Below, piece after piece: positions 46,460-58,271 of a DNA stretch of 64,000 bases. The notes under the pieces are model-generated. The model did not search any database, was not told the origin of the DNA, and worked only from the letters and a program-made list of their open reading frames with translations. Position 1 is the first letter of the stretch; every line of letters begins with the position of its first letter. A program made the position numbers and the translations under genes. Source of the DNA: Pachyseris speciosa (lineage: Eukaryota > Cnidaria > Anthozoa > Scleractinia > Pachyseridae); NCBI GenBank assembly GCA_016490735.1, contig JAEMWC010000011.1:1790001-1854000 (forward strand), in the 5' to 3' direction.

Positions 46460-47890
46460 GCAGTAGATGGAAAATGCAATAGTCTGAGTGCAAACATTTC
46501 AACGGTTTCATTAGCTTACTGGGATCTGGGACTGAGATCGAGAGTGCCGCGTTAGGGATTGTGAGAATGTTTTCGGGGGACGCGATTGTTTTTTGGCAAT
46601 ACGCGTCTTCCCAAACAATCCCACAAACGCTTGCGTGGCCACTCGGGCCCAGTCAATTCTGAAGTGAGCTAATTCAGCAACCTCGAACCCAGGCTCTCTC
46701 TCTTTTCCTCCCTTGTCTTCGAGAGAGAGACCCTGGTTGGACCTGATCACATGAACAGTAAAAACAATACCACAAGGTGGGTAGTTTTTACCACCCAGAT
46801 TTTGGGTGATCAAGTGATCAGGTTCAACCTGGGTCTCTCTCTCGACGACAAGGAAAACCCGATAATAATCCGTCATTTTAAAATGCAACACGAGTAATCC
46901 GTTAGCTTCAACTTTAGTGGCCAATAATCCGCATCCCTTCTCTAACCCCCACACCTCCCCCCCCCCCCCCCCTCCCCAAATACTCCATAATCTTAAAATC
47001 CTAACAGGGCCTCTATATTATTTAAGTGAGTACTCACCACTAAAAACCTAGTACTGACTGAGTTCAGTTAAATTTTACTGACCTGCGCAGTAACCCCATC
47101 CCGAGCCGATCTTCGATCTATTAAAACTGGGCTTAGTAGCGCACCAGTGCAAGCTGGGAATTTCCCCCACTGTTTCTACGCAGTTGTTGTAGTCGATCCT
47201 ACGATATTTAAATGGCAAGATGCAGCAAATCCTATCTGTGGTTTTAACAAGACACTCAGATCCCGTTACTGAAAGAAAGAATAAAAAAATGCCTGCACTG
47301 TCAGAAAATACAACAGAGCCAACACGGTCAGCTGCGCGCCCACAAGTTCATGGTGCTGATCTCGCAACCTAGTGCATTGGAAGACCAATATGGTACCTTT
47401 TACCCAGTGTTCTTTCAACAGATAGTGATAGATTATCCATTAATGGTTTTCAGAAAGTATGCAATTGCGTGCAAGCATCATTTGGGGAGAAAATGCGGGC
47501 GAGTAAGGCACTATGTAGGCCTCCTTTACATGGAGGTAGGAAGATCCTAGAAGGCGGATCATCAAAGGGTTGTACTTGGCCCTAGCGCTAGTCTCTTCCT
47601 AGTGCTAGGATCACCCTAGCTGAGAGGTAGGAAGATCCTAGCACCGTGTGAACTGCTTTCGCTAGGAAGATCCTAATACCAGGGAGAAAAACAACAAACC
47701 AAACAAACATGACGGCGGCCGGGCGATCAGCCGGGCGATCCTCTTCCCGACGTATCTAGGACGATCGAAGGGCCTCTGCTCTCGTAGGGTATGTAAACAG
47801 CTCCTAACTCAGTAACGCGAGTCTCAAAGTAAACAATGCAAGGCTACCGACTCTGAAATTAGTCTAAAAGGAAAGTATATTATAAGTATT
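46460..47890. other. No recognisable gene; short inverted repeats
   Basis: An imperfect inverted repeat (gagagagaccctggttggacc, partner near 46820-46845) with centre near 46780 lies at 46718-46850. A C14 run lies near 46957-46972. At 47545-47695 the motif gatcctag or ctaggatc recurs about six times on both strands. The missing 5' exon of the LU gene may lie here. Confidence 0.45.
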
Positions 47891-47897
47891 ATATAGT

Positions 47898-47903
47898 TAC
47901 TTC

Positions 47904-47936
<33 letters not shown>

Positions 47937-47985
47937 TCAGTCTGACTGCAATATATGACATATTGCTTTCGGCCGAAGTAACTAT
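47898..47985. repeat. 88-bp hairpin, AGTTACTTCGGCCG arms
   Basis: The left arm agttacttcggccg(g)cagcaatatgtgatatattgcagtcag is complementary to the right arm ending cggccgaagtaact, with only a few bases of loop near 47940. It abuts the left inverted repeat of the element starting at 47989. The hairpin could be an independent small MITE or a terminal structure of its neighbour. Confidence 0.75.
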
Positions 47986-47988
47986 CTA

Positions 47989-48302
47989 ATATATTTACTA
48001 TTCAACACCCAGTGCCATTGTTCTCTCTGTGTACTAAATCACTGATTGCAGGCGCCACTTCCGCTTTGTTCCTGAACGCACAAAAGAACATAATTAGCAC
48101 TTGTTGATTAGCTCAATTGGGAATTGGTGACTGAGATGCCTTGCATCCCAATAAAAGCAGTAGCGTTTGAACATCTGATTGCGTTTCGTGTATGTGTTGT
48201 TGTTTTCAACATTTTTCAACAAGCAGGTCTCTGAACTACTGCAAAACAACTTGCAATCTGAAAAATGCGGCCCGTTTTGCACTTATCATAGTTTTTTCTG
48301 TA

Positions 48303-48333
<31 letters not shown>

Positions 48334-49124
48334 GTTTGTTTTTGAGCATGTGATGTTTTCCAACTAGTGGGTTTGCTGAACAATTGCCACTAATGGTAAT
48401 TTCAATAGATCTCTTTGTTCTTCTTTGTTTTCCGGAAAACCATACGGAAACAATAGACAATGAGATATACCGTGGTATTTGCACGTGCAGAGTAACTTTT
48501 TCCTTCAGTTGTGACCAGACGTGAAAGAAGTGTACGACAATGGCTTCACATCAGACGAGGATGAAGAGGCGATTTTTAGAACACAACAAAACCGAACTCG
48601 AAATACTGGCGAAGATTCACCTAAAGCTGGTGGTTTGGAGAATGAGGGTGAATTTTATTAGCCCGTTTAATTTTCCTGCTTTTAATACATGATTTAATTG
48701 AATCGCGCCGTGGCATTTTTATTAGTAATGTGTGGTGTTTAATTTTGCTTCAGATGAGCGCTTTATGAGAAGCCTATTAGGACAACCGAGTTGGAAGAAT
48801 TTGGAAGAAGTTGGGCCACTGAAAACAGTCGGAGGAAATGGCGCTGGGTTCTTAAAGTATTTAAAGATTGGCGTTTTTTTGGCGTAAAACAAGGCCGTTT
48901 TAAAACAGCCATATATACTAAGCGTCATAAAACAAACAGGCTGCAATATTGCAGCATGTTTGTTTTAGCACGTTTAGTATATATTACCCCTGAGAATTTC
49001 CCTGCTGACAAAAAGGACCGCCCCCGTTTTCCTGACACAGTTGTTTTAGCATATTTAAAGACTGCAATCAGTGATTTAGTGCAAAGAGAGAACAATGGCA
49101 CTGGGTGTTGAATAGTAAATATAT
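47989..49124 (+). mobile_element. 1.1-kb TIR element with short unrecognised coding segment
   Basis: Inverted ends ATATATTTACTATTCAACAC and complement extend about 45 bp (to ccattgttctctct) at 47989-48035 and 49082-49124. Inside, a plus-strand reading at 48535-48650 has SDEDEEAIFRTQQNR, then a possible intron, and 48791-49111 is open for 106 codons (LEEFGRSWATENSRRKWRWV and VYITPENFPADKK). Its stop falls inside the right TIR. The second part loosely resembles the N-terminal helical region of tyrosine-recombinase-related (Crypton/ZMYM-like) proteins, but I am not confident. No clear target duplication. Confidence 0.55.
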
Positions 49125-49287
49125 CTCACCAATCGCAGTGACCCGGTAAATATTGCATGGCGCAAGTAAGCACGTACAGCGAATGTTTGCATCGGATTGG
49201 CTTGCCTGTGAGCTGGCTTGTGGCCGGTTGGCAATCGAAAACTAGTCCAAGATTTTCCGACAACACTCAAATCAATAATTATGGTAG

Positions 49288-49508
49288 CTATTTTGGGTGT
49301 GACAGTACATTATGCTTACACTTGCAGTATCCCCAGCCAGTGTCGTTTTTACTGTACTTGGCGTCAGTAGCACACCAGAAGCGATTATTCACATCTCCAT
49401 AGGAAGTGCAACGTTTGTATTTTGACTCTTTGTAATAAAACGGAAACCGGCAGCAATGGTGCTCTGTCGTTCTTTGAGAACACGCTATGTTCCTTTCACA
49501 GAGAGTTA
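49288..49508 (-). CDS. Exon encoding a fibronectin type II domain
   Basis: After an acceptor (tttcttatcag) at 49509-49510 the exon reads TLCERNIACSQ, HHCCRFPFYYKESKYKRCTS, RFWCATDAKYSKNDTGWGYC and CKCKHNVLSHPK with a stop. CxFPFxYxxxxYxxC, WCATxxxY and WGYC are the hallmark of FN2 domains, extracellular collagen- or sugar-binding modules. The terminal stop makes this a last exon. The 5' exons lie at higher coordinates. A possible secretory start at 52642-52460 (hydrophobic VIIFLIWTEY near its N-terminus) is one candidate but unproven. Confidence 0.7.
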
Positions 49509-50009
49509 CTGATAAGAAACAAAACAAAGAAAAAGATCAAGTGTCAAGAGAAAGTATTATGAAACTGTGTTTCTGTATTTCTTCTTCCCAAAAAGCAACA
49601 AGAGCGCTCAGAGCTAAATGATCAGAAGCCGCGTTATTACAGTATTACTTTGTAACATTCTTTCTTAAAGGTTTTGATTATTACAAAGACCATGCCCTTT
49701 TGAAATTTTTGTTTTTTCAAGTCTCTCACTTAGGTGGTAACTCCCGTCTTCTTCAGTCTAGATAGAAAACGCAGCCGGAACGTGCCGCGGCTGGGAGCCC
49801 TGATACCTGGCGTGATAGCAAGGAGAGGGGAACCTCCCTGACTAACTATGGTAGAGTCTATTTCTCTTAGCTTTCTGGGCGATTCTCAATTCATTTGTGT
49901 TTCAGAAAACTTGAAGATAATGAATCTCAATAGGCCAAAATAATATAGGTAAACTATTAATCAAGAAAATCTGTAAAAAAAGAGTTTATAAAATGAACAA
50001 TGTGAATAA

Positions 50010-50202
50010 TATATGAAATAAATCATATATGAACTGCGGAAATGAAATCAAACGAAGAAATGATCCTCGCAGTTGTGAACGCAATTTATGCAATTGCGTA
50101 AAGAAGCCTGAAAAAATTCTTGACCTCAACGGGTTTGAACCCGTGACACGATACCGGTGCGATGCTCTACCAACTGGGAACATTTTAACCCATAATTGAC
50201 CT

Positions 50203-50237
<35 letters not shown>

Positions 50238-50365
50238 AGAGCATCGCACCAGTATCGCGAGGTCACAGTTCAAACCCCGTTGAAGTTTCTGAAAATTTTC
50301 AGGCTTTTTTACACAATTTCATAAATATATTGCGTTCACAACTGCGAGGATCATTTCTTCCTTTC
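50010..50365. repeat. Head-to-head pair of tRNA-Thr SINEs
   Basis: A minus-oriented unit (about 50010-50212) and a plus-oriented one (50213-50365) share the tRNA-Thr-type head. The plus copy has the A box TAGCTCAGTTGGTAGAGC at 50225-50242 and a B box GTTCAAACCCC at 50269-50279. Tails carry the family's actgcgaggatcatt at both ends. The minus copy has lost several bases of the tRNA region. Same family as 3026-3660. Confidence 0.85.
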
Positions 50366-50439
50366 AAAGCAAAATTCTCAGCGGCCCCCTTGACAAAACA
50401 AAAAAATACTCAAGCAGCCTTTATAAAAGCGCTACTGTG

Positions 50440-50960
50440 GTTACAACACCTAATTTGCATCTCTTGCCACTGAACCACGCAGTTCAGCATATATCCCGTG
50501 ATAGTTGATGAGGGCGCAGCTAATAGGCTAGTTTCGAATTGCTTGTTAGGCCTCATCAGCATGGCATAGCTAATGCTCAGGCTCAAGTAGCCACATATCA
50601 ATAAAACAAGCGATGAGAACGTATAGCTTGTGGGATGTGGCTGGAATGACAAGGATACTTTACAAATTAATGTGATCAAGTTAGCTGAAGCCACTCTAAG
50701 GGCACTAAGGCCACAAGATAGCGGGGCATTACCCCTTAAATCTACCAAAGCAAAGATTGAGCCCGAGCATTAGAAGCCATGGACAGCTGTTTCGGCCTTG
50801 TTAGGCCTCATCAGCATGGCATAGCTAATGCTCAGGCTCAAGTAGCCACATATCAATAAAACAAGCAATGAGAACGTATAGCTTGTGGGATGTGTATCCT
50901 TGTCACTCCAGCCACATTCCACAAGCTATAAGTTCTCGTATTGTTTTAGTATAAATCTCC
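50440..50960. repeat. Penelope-like terminal repeat fragments
   Basis: A 130-bp block (gttaggcctcatcagcatgg to agaacgtatagcttgtgg) occurs directly at about 50545-50640 and 50795-50890, and an inverted scrap (ccacaagctata) follows at 50920. The phrase cagctgtttcggccttgtta next to it resembles terminal repeats of Penelope-like elements in corals. The frame at 50410-50748 is a by-product. Confidence 0.5.
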
Positions 50961-51460
50961 TAGTCGTTCTAAACTAATCAAGTAAAATATCTAAATCCTC
51001 CCCGCAGACACTCCGAAAACGCGAAGAAGCGGCCACCATTTTGTTCACAACCGCTACTCACTATCTATCACAGAATACATAGCGAGAAGCGTAGCTAATC
51101 AGAGAACGACATTCGTGATAGAACGCTAGTAGATTTGTACTAAAGGGGAAGAGAGAATGATTAAATACGTTACGTTTTCTTTGCCAAATGCTTCAATTTA
51201 TTTATCAGTCAATAAATAACTTTTCCAGTGAGTATGATACACGGTCTACTATCAAACAAATTTCGCGGTTAAAATAACGGACTATAAATTTCCCATGCAT
51301 GACTAAATGTAAAGGCTCAAAACTTCATTCGTCAAAGGGTGCAAAGTAAGTTTTAAAACGTACTTCTATCCTGTTTCATGGTTTTGACGGAACCCATGTT
51401 TATGTTATTTAGTTTCCAAAAACATTTCATTCAGTTCCCGGTCTCATCGAAATGAAATTA

Positions 51461-51491
51461 GGGAGCGGCTTTAGCAACGACGACGGCGACG

Positions 51492-51522
<31 letters not shown>

Positions 51523-51829
51523 CTCGTTTTTGTAACGCTTTCGCTAATATTCCAATTTGTTTAACTTGGAAAATACTGGCGAACTATTCAGGGACTAAAT
51601 TGTTATGAACGCTGTTAAAGTAAGGAAAAAGAAAGGAAACTTTACAGTCACATGCTCCCGTTCTCGAGAAAACCTAAAATTCGGTCATTTCACGTTGTTG
51701 TTTTGCAGAGGACGGGAAAGAAATGTACCAAAATGTAAAACGCACGTGCACAGCCATTGTTTTTGCTCATTAAGGCTATTGTTTTGTGGCGTTCTCGTTG
51801 CCGTTGCCGTCGTCGTTGCTAAAGCTCCC
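51461..51829. mobile_element. 369-bp TA-flanked MITE, GGGAGC ends
   Basis: Termini GGGAGC..CTTTAGCAACGACG and complement are imperfect inverted repeats with TA at 51459-51460 and 51830-51831. The arms extend about 50 bp (acgacggcaacg, aacg, gtcac). No coding capacity. TA target suggests Tc1/mariner mobilisation. Confidence 0.75.
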
Positions 51830-51839
51830 TAATTGTTCA

Positions 51840-53740
51840 CTGAAGGAAAATGCCACAGCTGCAAATATGAATATCATTCAAATGCATTGTGGTTACATAT
51901 CAAGCTAACCTCGCTTGATTTATTAGATAATTAACATCTTAAATGAATATGAGGTCGCACATTTCTATCCTGCTTTAACTTGGGTATTTCGTCTTGTCCT
52001 TAAACTTGTTTACACATAAATCTGAAGCGAAAATTTGTGCAGTTTTCAAACTGTTATGTTTATTGTGGTTTGTGTGTGTCAGTTTGTGTGCGACCACCTG
52101 GTGTTTTTACAATAAGGCCGGCAACTACCATCTGAAGTTGACCTAAAATGCAAGGACTTTATATTACCCCATGGCGTCAAAATTGTTCAAAAGATGAAGC
52201 GCTGAAGCCCGACATTTTACGACTGAAAACACGCCTTTATTCGCGTGTTCAACAGCTAGTCACGAACGGAAGTTGAATAATTTCGATCGCTCAAAAAGTG
52301 TTATAATTCCTGTGGATTATCAGTTAGAATTTTCATTTGGTGTTTTTAATATCACCAAACGCTAAGCTAACTTTATCTTAATCTGTATTATTTTCATAGC
52401 GACGCGGAAAATATTGTACATGACCAAATTACGACTTATCGGCGCAAGGCAGCCTTCCATTAGACTTCACTAAAGCGAGGTACAAGTTGTTTTGATATGC
52501 GCATAACATTATTGATTTCACAGAGTTCATCATATTGATTGGAGTGCAAAACTGTTTTTGACTCGTCTATTTGCCTACTGATCACGACAAGTTGGTACTC
52601 AGTCCAGATGAGAAATATTATCACTCCGCAGACGTGTGTCATATCAAAGAAGTGAAAAATACGTTGATCGCCGAGCCGAGGATTTGTAGCTCTATATAGT
52701 GAACCTAAATTTTCTTACCTCGGAAAAGGCAGCTCAACAGAACGGCAGCAAAACAGACTGCATTCATGTTTTGAACGAACACCCGGCGAAGATATTAGGA
52801 TCAAAATACCCCAGCGCATCCACCGAATCATTCACTTTAAATGTTTGCCGCAATGAATATTTCATACATGTATGCCAATATAGAAGCACTATTCGTGATG
52901 ACAAGATCTATCATGCAGAAAGACTGCAGTAATGTGAGAATCACGAGAGTGTTAACTGAGCAAAAGCAAAAAAAAATAAACAAACTTCTTTCACGCAGTT
53001 ATAAAGACTATTCTGGTTTTAAATTCATTTTGACAGCTGTATACTCCACCCACTGAGTGAAGAAAATGATGTGACAGGTTAAGACATTAATACCAATGAA
53101 CTTTTATTAAGGTCGCGCAGGACACTTGCCTGTGCATAAATTTATGAACTGAATTTAAAAATGGGGTAGGTACATTGTTTCCGTTTCAAGCGTCAAAACT
53201 CGGAAGATCGATTCCGCTGCAGGTTATATGAATTTTAGTGGAGTAAGTAAATGTTTTAATGACGTAGTGCTAGATTACAACCTGTTTTGTGATATGACAG
53301 AGGCACATTTTATAATTTCGCGACTTTTTGAAAGTTATTGGCTTCTAAGAGCGTAAAAATATGAAGAGTAGACTTTGAAGCGTTAGATTTACTTTAACAA
53401 AGTTATTTTTGGAATTCCGCCTCCGTCATATCACAAACCAATACACAAAATTTATGTCCCTCATGTGTCACTTCCTAAAATTCCATATTGGAACTTTTCT
53501 GTCACAAGAGTCGATAATTTATTCAACAACGTCTGACAACGTCCACTTTTAAAACTATGAATCTAATTATGACAATTCACTTTCTTTCAGTTCACATACT
53601 GTATAAGCAGTCCAGAAAAAGGGGCTTCATGTCGAATATTCTTTTGAATATATCGTCTTGGGAGCAAACGAGCTCTCAAACGTAAAATTTATGAGTGTTT
53701 TAAATGCGCACAGGAAGTTAATACCTCAAGATTTCCGGTC
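51840..53740. other. No recognisable gene; one possible secretory exon
   Basis: About 1.9 kb with only short frames. The minus-strand frame 52642-52460 starts MTHVCGVIIFLIWTEYQLVV, hydrophobic like a signal peptide, and runs 60 codons. It could be a first exon for the FN2 gene, but no donor joins it convincingly. Confidence 0.35.
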
Positions 53741-53749
53741 ACACGTGAA

Positions 53750-54060
53750 ATACCGTAAAAGCTCTATTAAGTCCCCCTCTCTATTAACCCCCCTCTCTAA
53801 TAAGCCCCCCGTTTGGAAGTCGTTTTTTTGTAATAAGCCCCCCCCCCCCCCCCTCTCTAATAACCGCCCCTTTTTTGGTAAATGACAAGAAGACTATACG
53901 AAAGGGGTACCATTTGTCAATGGAAGGTATACGAAAGGGGTACCTTTTCTGTCAAAAATATTCATGGGCTCCTGAAATGGTATATAAAAGGGTAAGGGGT
54001 CGGACCTCAGGGCGGAGCCTCCCCGTATTAAAATCTTTTCAGTACCCCCCCCCCCGGGGG
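53750..54060. repeat. C-rich repeat with CTATTAAGCCCCC units
   Basis: Units of ctctctaataagccccc and poly-C runs occupy 53755-53880. A cgaaaggggtacc doublet lies at 53899-53945, and a C10G8 palindrome at 54045-54062. Probably a degraded transposon end. Not coding. Confidence 0.5.
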
Positions 54061-55160
54061 GGGTGAAAGCTTTTGACAGGAAAGATAATAGTTAAATTAA
54101 ACTAGTGTTTGTTTGACAACCATCATCGAGCTGCAAATGGATCGTAGTCAGAAATTCTCGTGTAACCTGTTACAATTTGAAAGGTAATGTGTTCAGATAC
54201 TATTATTGATTAACTAAAACAGATTGAAGCATAAGCGCAAGCGCAAGGAAAAGGAAAAAAATTGATCCTTGCGCCTGTGCTTGCGCTTATGCTTGCGCTT
54301 ATGCTTGCATCGCTAGTGAAAACCAGGCTTTAGCCGTTTTATGAGAACTTACAGTTTCAAAATTATGTTGTGTTATCAGTCAGCTACTTTTATGACCGAT
54401 AGATAATAGTGTGTTTACTCTGGTTGACAAGAAGTTGAGTTTTTTATCATAACTTGTTACAACTTGGAACTGAATAAATGTTTCTTTTTTATAATTGAGT
54501 GATTGCTATACTATGTACTGGCTTTATCTGGAGATGTTAGATGTATAGCTGCATTTACTGTAATTCACATTTTGCCTATTCTTTTCCTTCTTCTTGGTGT
54601 TTCAGGGCTCGCGCAGCAAGTTTGCAAGTGGGAGGGGGGGGCTCACTTCGAACGTGTTAGCGTAAGTCAATTAGGGGGGCCCGGGGTCATACTCCCCCGG
54701 AAATTTTTTAAATTAAAGTCCTCTGAAATGGCTAGAAACGCATTTAAAACTTCAATGGTGTGGTGAAAAATATACTTTCAGCAACAAAAGGCGGTGTTTT
54801 AAAACAAGAAATTTAATTACCTTTTCGCTAAACTAATCATAACTGGCAATTAGTAATGTATCCACAAAGCTCAACTCACCATACGATTGCCCTCGAGACA
54901 TTGTACTGTTGAAAAGTGGGGAGGCTAAAGCCCCCCCCCCAGCCCCCCCCCCCCCCCCCCACTGCGCGGTGCCTGTGTTTTCAATACCAGTAACCACGTG
55001 TCCTTATCGAGGCCTTTTGTTACATTTTGGTGATCCAACAGATATTCAGCAACTCGACATTCATGAGTACGAAAAGGGCTAAATTTATGCAAATTACGAT
55101 CTTTATGATTTGTCTCAAATATTTTACAATCACAAGTACCTGGGAGGCTCAATGTGAATT
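54060..55160. other. No recognisable gene; hairpin and homopolymers
   Basis: A small inverted repeat of gcttatgcttgcgc-type units lies at 54230-54310. G/C homopolymer runs occur at 54640, 54675 and 54930-54960. Short frames are unsupported. Confidence 0.4.
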
Positions 55161-55340
55161 TAAAATGTATGTATGTATGTATGTATGTATGTTAACTTTA
55201 TTTAGACACGGTATATTCATCAGTTACAAAATCCATCTTAATTACATCATAACCTAACTAACCTAACTATATCTAACATTAAAAATATCAAAACTATAAA
55301 AACTGCTTTACATGAATGCCGTGTTTCTAAAAAACATAGG

Positions 55341-58268
55341 TTATGGAAGAGGATAAAAGTAGTTAAGTAGATGAGTAAAGTCGTTGAGTGATTCTGCCTG
55401 CCGCAGATCAGATGATAAGCTGTTCCAAAGTACCGCACCGCTGTAGCTAAAACTGTTTTTCAAAAAGTTGGTGCGGGGCAATGGAACAGCAAGTTTGTTC
55501 ACGGAGTCCCTCAATAGGTATTCAGTTATGTCAGACCGGTTGACAAACAGCTCGCTTAGATACTCCGGTGTAAGACCATTTAAGGATTTGAATACCATAA
55601 GAGCTTTCTGCATTTCACGCTGAGTGCTTAATGTTCTCCACCCAAGTTTACTAAATAAATCTAAAGCATTAGCATCATAGCTGGAAAAAGTCAAAATTCG
55701 TGCAGCACGATTTTGTAATTTCTGCAATTTATTTGAGAGTGTTAAGTTGCAGTTTCCCCACACAACACTACAATAGTCAAAGTGTGGCCGCACTAAGGCA
55801 TTGAAAATAAGCTTCAGAATTTCGGGAGGTACAAATGAGCGGATTCGTTTGAGAGCGCCGATACCAGAGGCAATTTTCTTAGTTAAGTTCTCAATGTGAG
55901 AGCTCCAACTGAGATTTTCATCTATATAGACGCCTAAGGATTTTGCAGTGGATACTTGATTAACAAGAACACCGCCAATGGTAAGATTCGGGGGTCTCGG
56001 AAGAGTATTTAATCGCTGCCTTGATCCAATAAGCATAAATTCAGTTTTAGTTGCATTCAATGTAAGTTTATTAGAGACAAGCCAATTATTGACTGAATCA
56101 AGGTCTCGATTTAAAGCTTCGTCTATAGCGGTTATATTGCTGCTTGAAAATGTTAGATGCGTATCATCAGCGTACATCCTAGGCTGCGAACTTAACAAAC
56201 AGTTTGGTAAGTCATTAATATAGATCAAGAACAACAATGGACCCAAAATTGTCCCCTGAGGCACACCGCAACCAAGAGGTAACTTGTCAGATAAGGAACC
56301 ATTAATAAAGCACTTTTGCTGACGGTTATCAAGATATGACCTAAACCAATTTAGTGAGTTCCCATGAATGCCATAGGAACTTAACTTAGATAACAGAATA
56401 TCATGATCAACTGTATCAAACGCCTTTTTAAGGTCAAGAAACACAACGGCATTTACGTTTCCTTTATCGATATTATAAGCCCAATTATTGGATGCTTCCA
56501 GTAAAGCTGTGACCGTTGAGTGAAGAGATCGAAAACCTGATTGATGAGCGGCGATCATGTTATTTTCAGAGAGGTACGCATACAGTTGATCATAAATAAT
56601 CCGTTCAAAAACTTTCGCCACGACAGGGATGACTGAAATCGGACGATAATTATTCATGTCCGCTCTTTCGCCTTGTTTGAACAAGGGAATGACTTTGGAA
56701 CATTTCCACTCCTCAGGGAAAACTCCAGTGACTATCGATAAATTAAAAATTTCACAAAGTGAGTGAGAAATCAAGTCAGTGCATTCCCTAAGGAGTCTTG
56801 CGGATATCATGTCAAGCCCTGTCGCCTTTGAAATACATAATTTGGATAAAAGAAAACGTACTTTATTGTTGTCAGTTGGTTGAAGTTCAAAACGCTTGTC
56901 AGTACCGGAGAGAAACTCCCTATAGCTAAAACCATTTGTGTCGGCATGTATCTCACTAGCAAGTTTAGGTCCAATACTAGCGAAATGTTTATTAAAAGCT
57001 TCGGACACTTGTTCAGGGATCGATATGGAATTATCATCAAGTCTCACTTCCCTTACAGTTAAATTACTGGAGTTCCTGGAAGTGAGTTCATTGATGGTTT
57101 GCCAGGTCTTTCGAGAACTGCCCCTACTATACTGAAAAGCATTTTTGTAATATATTTCTTTAGCATTTTTTATTTTGTTGTTGACCTGATTGCGAAATTT
57201 CTTAAAATTTGCCCAATCCCATGGGTCATTAGTAATTGTTGCTTTCCTTTTCAACTTGTCTCTTTCACACATGCATTTCTTCAACTGCGGTGTTATCCAC
57301 GGACACTTCGATGGACGAACACGTTTCGTACGAAGAGGTGCATGTTTGTCAACAACATTAAGAAATAGAGTTTTCCAAGCCAGCCACATATCATTAGGAT
57401 CCTCAAAGTTTAGAACATCATCCCATCGTTGCGAGGCAATGTCGTTTCGAAAACTTTCACTACTGAAATTTTTGAATTTTCTATAGGTTACAGTTTTATG
57501 GCCACTTCCAGATCGGTCAATACAAAGTTTGCGATATGCATAGACAAGACTATGATCACTGATACCCACATGAGAGACTCCCGAACAAGCCACCTTATCA
57601 GGACAGTTTGTAAAGATCAAATCAAGCAAAGTTGACGATGAACTAGTTATACGAGTTGGTTCTCTAATAAGTTGATGAAGACTATAAATATCAGCAATGC
57701 TTGTTAGCAAATTCGTGTTAGTATCAAATGTAGACGAGGCCAAATTGCAATTTAGATCACCCAGTAAGTAGAAATCAACATTTTGAGAGTCAAGCCTGCC
57801 GACTAGTGATTCGAAATGTGTAAAGATTTCGGTAGGCGAATCTGGTGGCCTGTACCAAGTGGCTACTACAAAAGGCTTGGAGTGGGGTTTTCGGACCTCA
57901 ATACATAAATTTTCCAGTTGGTTAACAGACAAATCAGGACGTAGTGAATAGTTGATAGTGGATCTGACGTAAAAACAGACACCACCACCATTTCTGTTTC
58001 TATCCCGGCGAATAATATCATACCCCAAGATATGAACCTCATGGTCCACTACACTATCATCTAGTCTTGTTTCATTAATCGATAAAATATCGATAGGTCT
58101 GTCGGCCAGCAGAATCCTCAACTCATCAATGTGTTTCGGTAAACTAGTTATGTTGAGAGAAGCTAATTTAAAACCACGTTCGCGAGGGAGAAAAGAAAAG
58201 GAACCCTCAAGAGAATCTCCCTTCAAAGTCGAACTATTAATTGCAGAAGACAATGGCAATTCATCAAG
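55341..58268 (-). CDS. LINE ORF2: AP endonuclease and reverse transcriptase
   Basis: A frame of about 975 codons. The N-terminal endonuclease has LASLNITSL, ILSINETRLDD (catalytic Glu), YLLGDLNCN and ISDHSLVY. The reverse transcriptase has FLDLKKAFDTVDHD, GCGVPQGTILGPLLFLIYIN and the active site MYADD, followed by the C-terminal region (PHFDYCSVVWGNCN). Together they nick target DNA and copy the LINE RNA at the nick. No ATG opens the frame: it follows ORF1's TGA in the same frame (SLDELPLSSAINS) with no Met before the endonuclease. Translation therefore needs stop-codon readthrough, reinitiation at a non-AUG codon, or the stop is a mutation in this copy. Confidence 0.9.
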   Translation of the reverse strand, partial: LDELPLSSAINSSTLKGDSLEGSFSFLPRERGFKLASLNITSLPKHIDELRILLADRPIDILSINETRLDDSVVDHEVHILGYDIIRRDRNRNGGGVCFYVRSTINYSLRPDLSVNQLENLCIEVRKPHSKPFVVATWYRPPDSPTEIFTHFESLVGRLDSQNVDFYLLGDLNCNLASSTFDTNTNLLTSIADIYSLHQLIREPTRITSSSSTLLDLIFTNCPDKVACSGVSHVGISDHSLVYAYRKLCIDRSGSGHKTVTYRKFKNFSSESFRNDIASQRWDDVLNFEDPNDMWLAWKTLFLNVVDKHAPLRTKRVRPSKCPWITPQLKKCMCERDKLKRKATITNDPWDWANFKKFRNQVNNKIKNAKEIYYKNAFQYSRGSSRKTWQTINELTSRNSSNLTVREVRLDDNSISIPEQVSEAFNKHFASIGPKLASEIHADTNGFSYREFLSGTDKRFELQPTDNNKVRFLLSKLCISKATGLDMISARLLRECTDLISHSLCEIFNLSIVTGVFPEEWKCSKVIPLFKQGERADMNNYRPISVIPVVAKVFERIIYDQLYAYLSENNMIAAHQSGFRSLHSTVTALLEASNNWAYNIDKGNVNAVVFLDLKKAFDTVDHDILLSKLSSYGIHGNSLNWFRSYLDNRQQKCFINGSLSDKLPLGCGVPQGTILGPLLFLIYINDLPNCLLSSQPRMYADDTHLTFSSSNITAIDEALNRDLDSVNNWLVSNKLTLNATKTEFMLIGSRQRLNTLPRPPNLTIGGVLVNQVSTAKSLGVYIDENLSWSSHIENLTKKIASGIGALKRIRSFVPPEILKLIFNALVRPHFDYCSVVWGNCNLTLSNKLQKLQNRAARILTFSSYDANALDLFSKLGWRTLSTQREMQKALMVFKSLNGLTPEYLSELFVNRSDITEYLLRDSVNKLAVPLPRTNFLKNSFSYSGAVLWNSLSSDLRQAESLNDFTHLLNYFYPLP

Positions 58269-58271
58269 ACT

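Noticed and set aside
50410..50748. 112-residue ORF with hydrophobic stretches as a membrane protein
   Set aside because: Its core is a repeat block duplicated at 50795-50890 next to Penelope-type terminal text.
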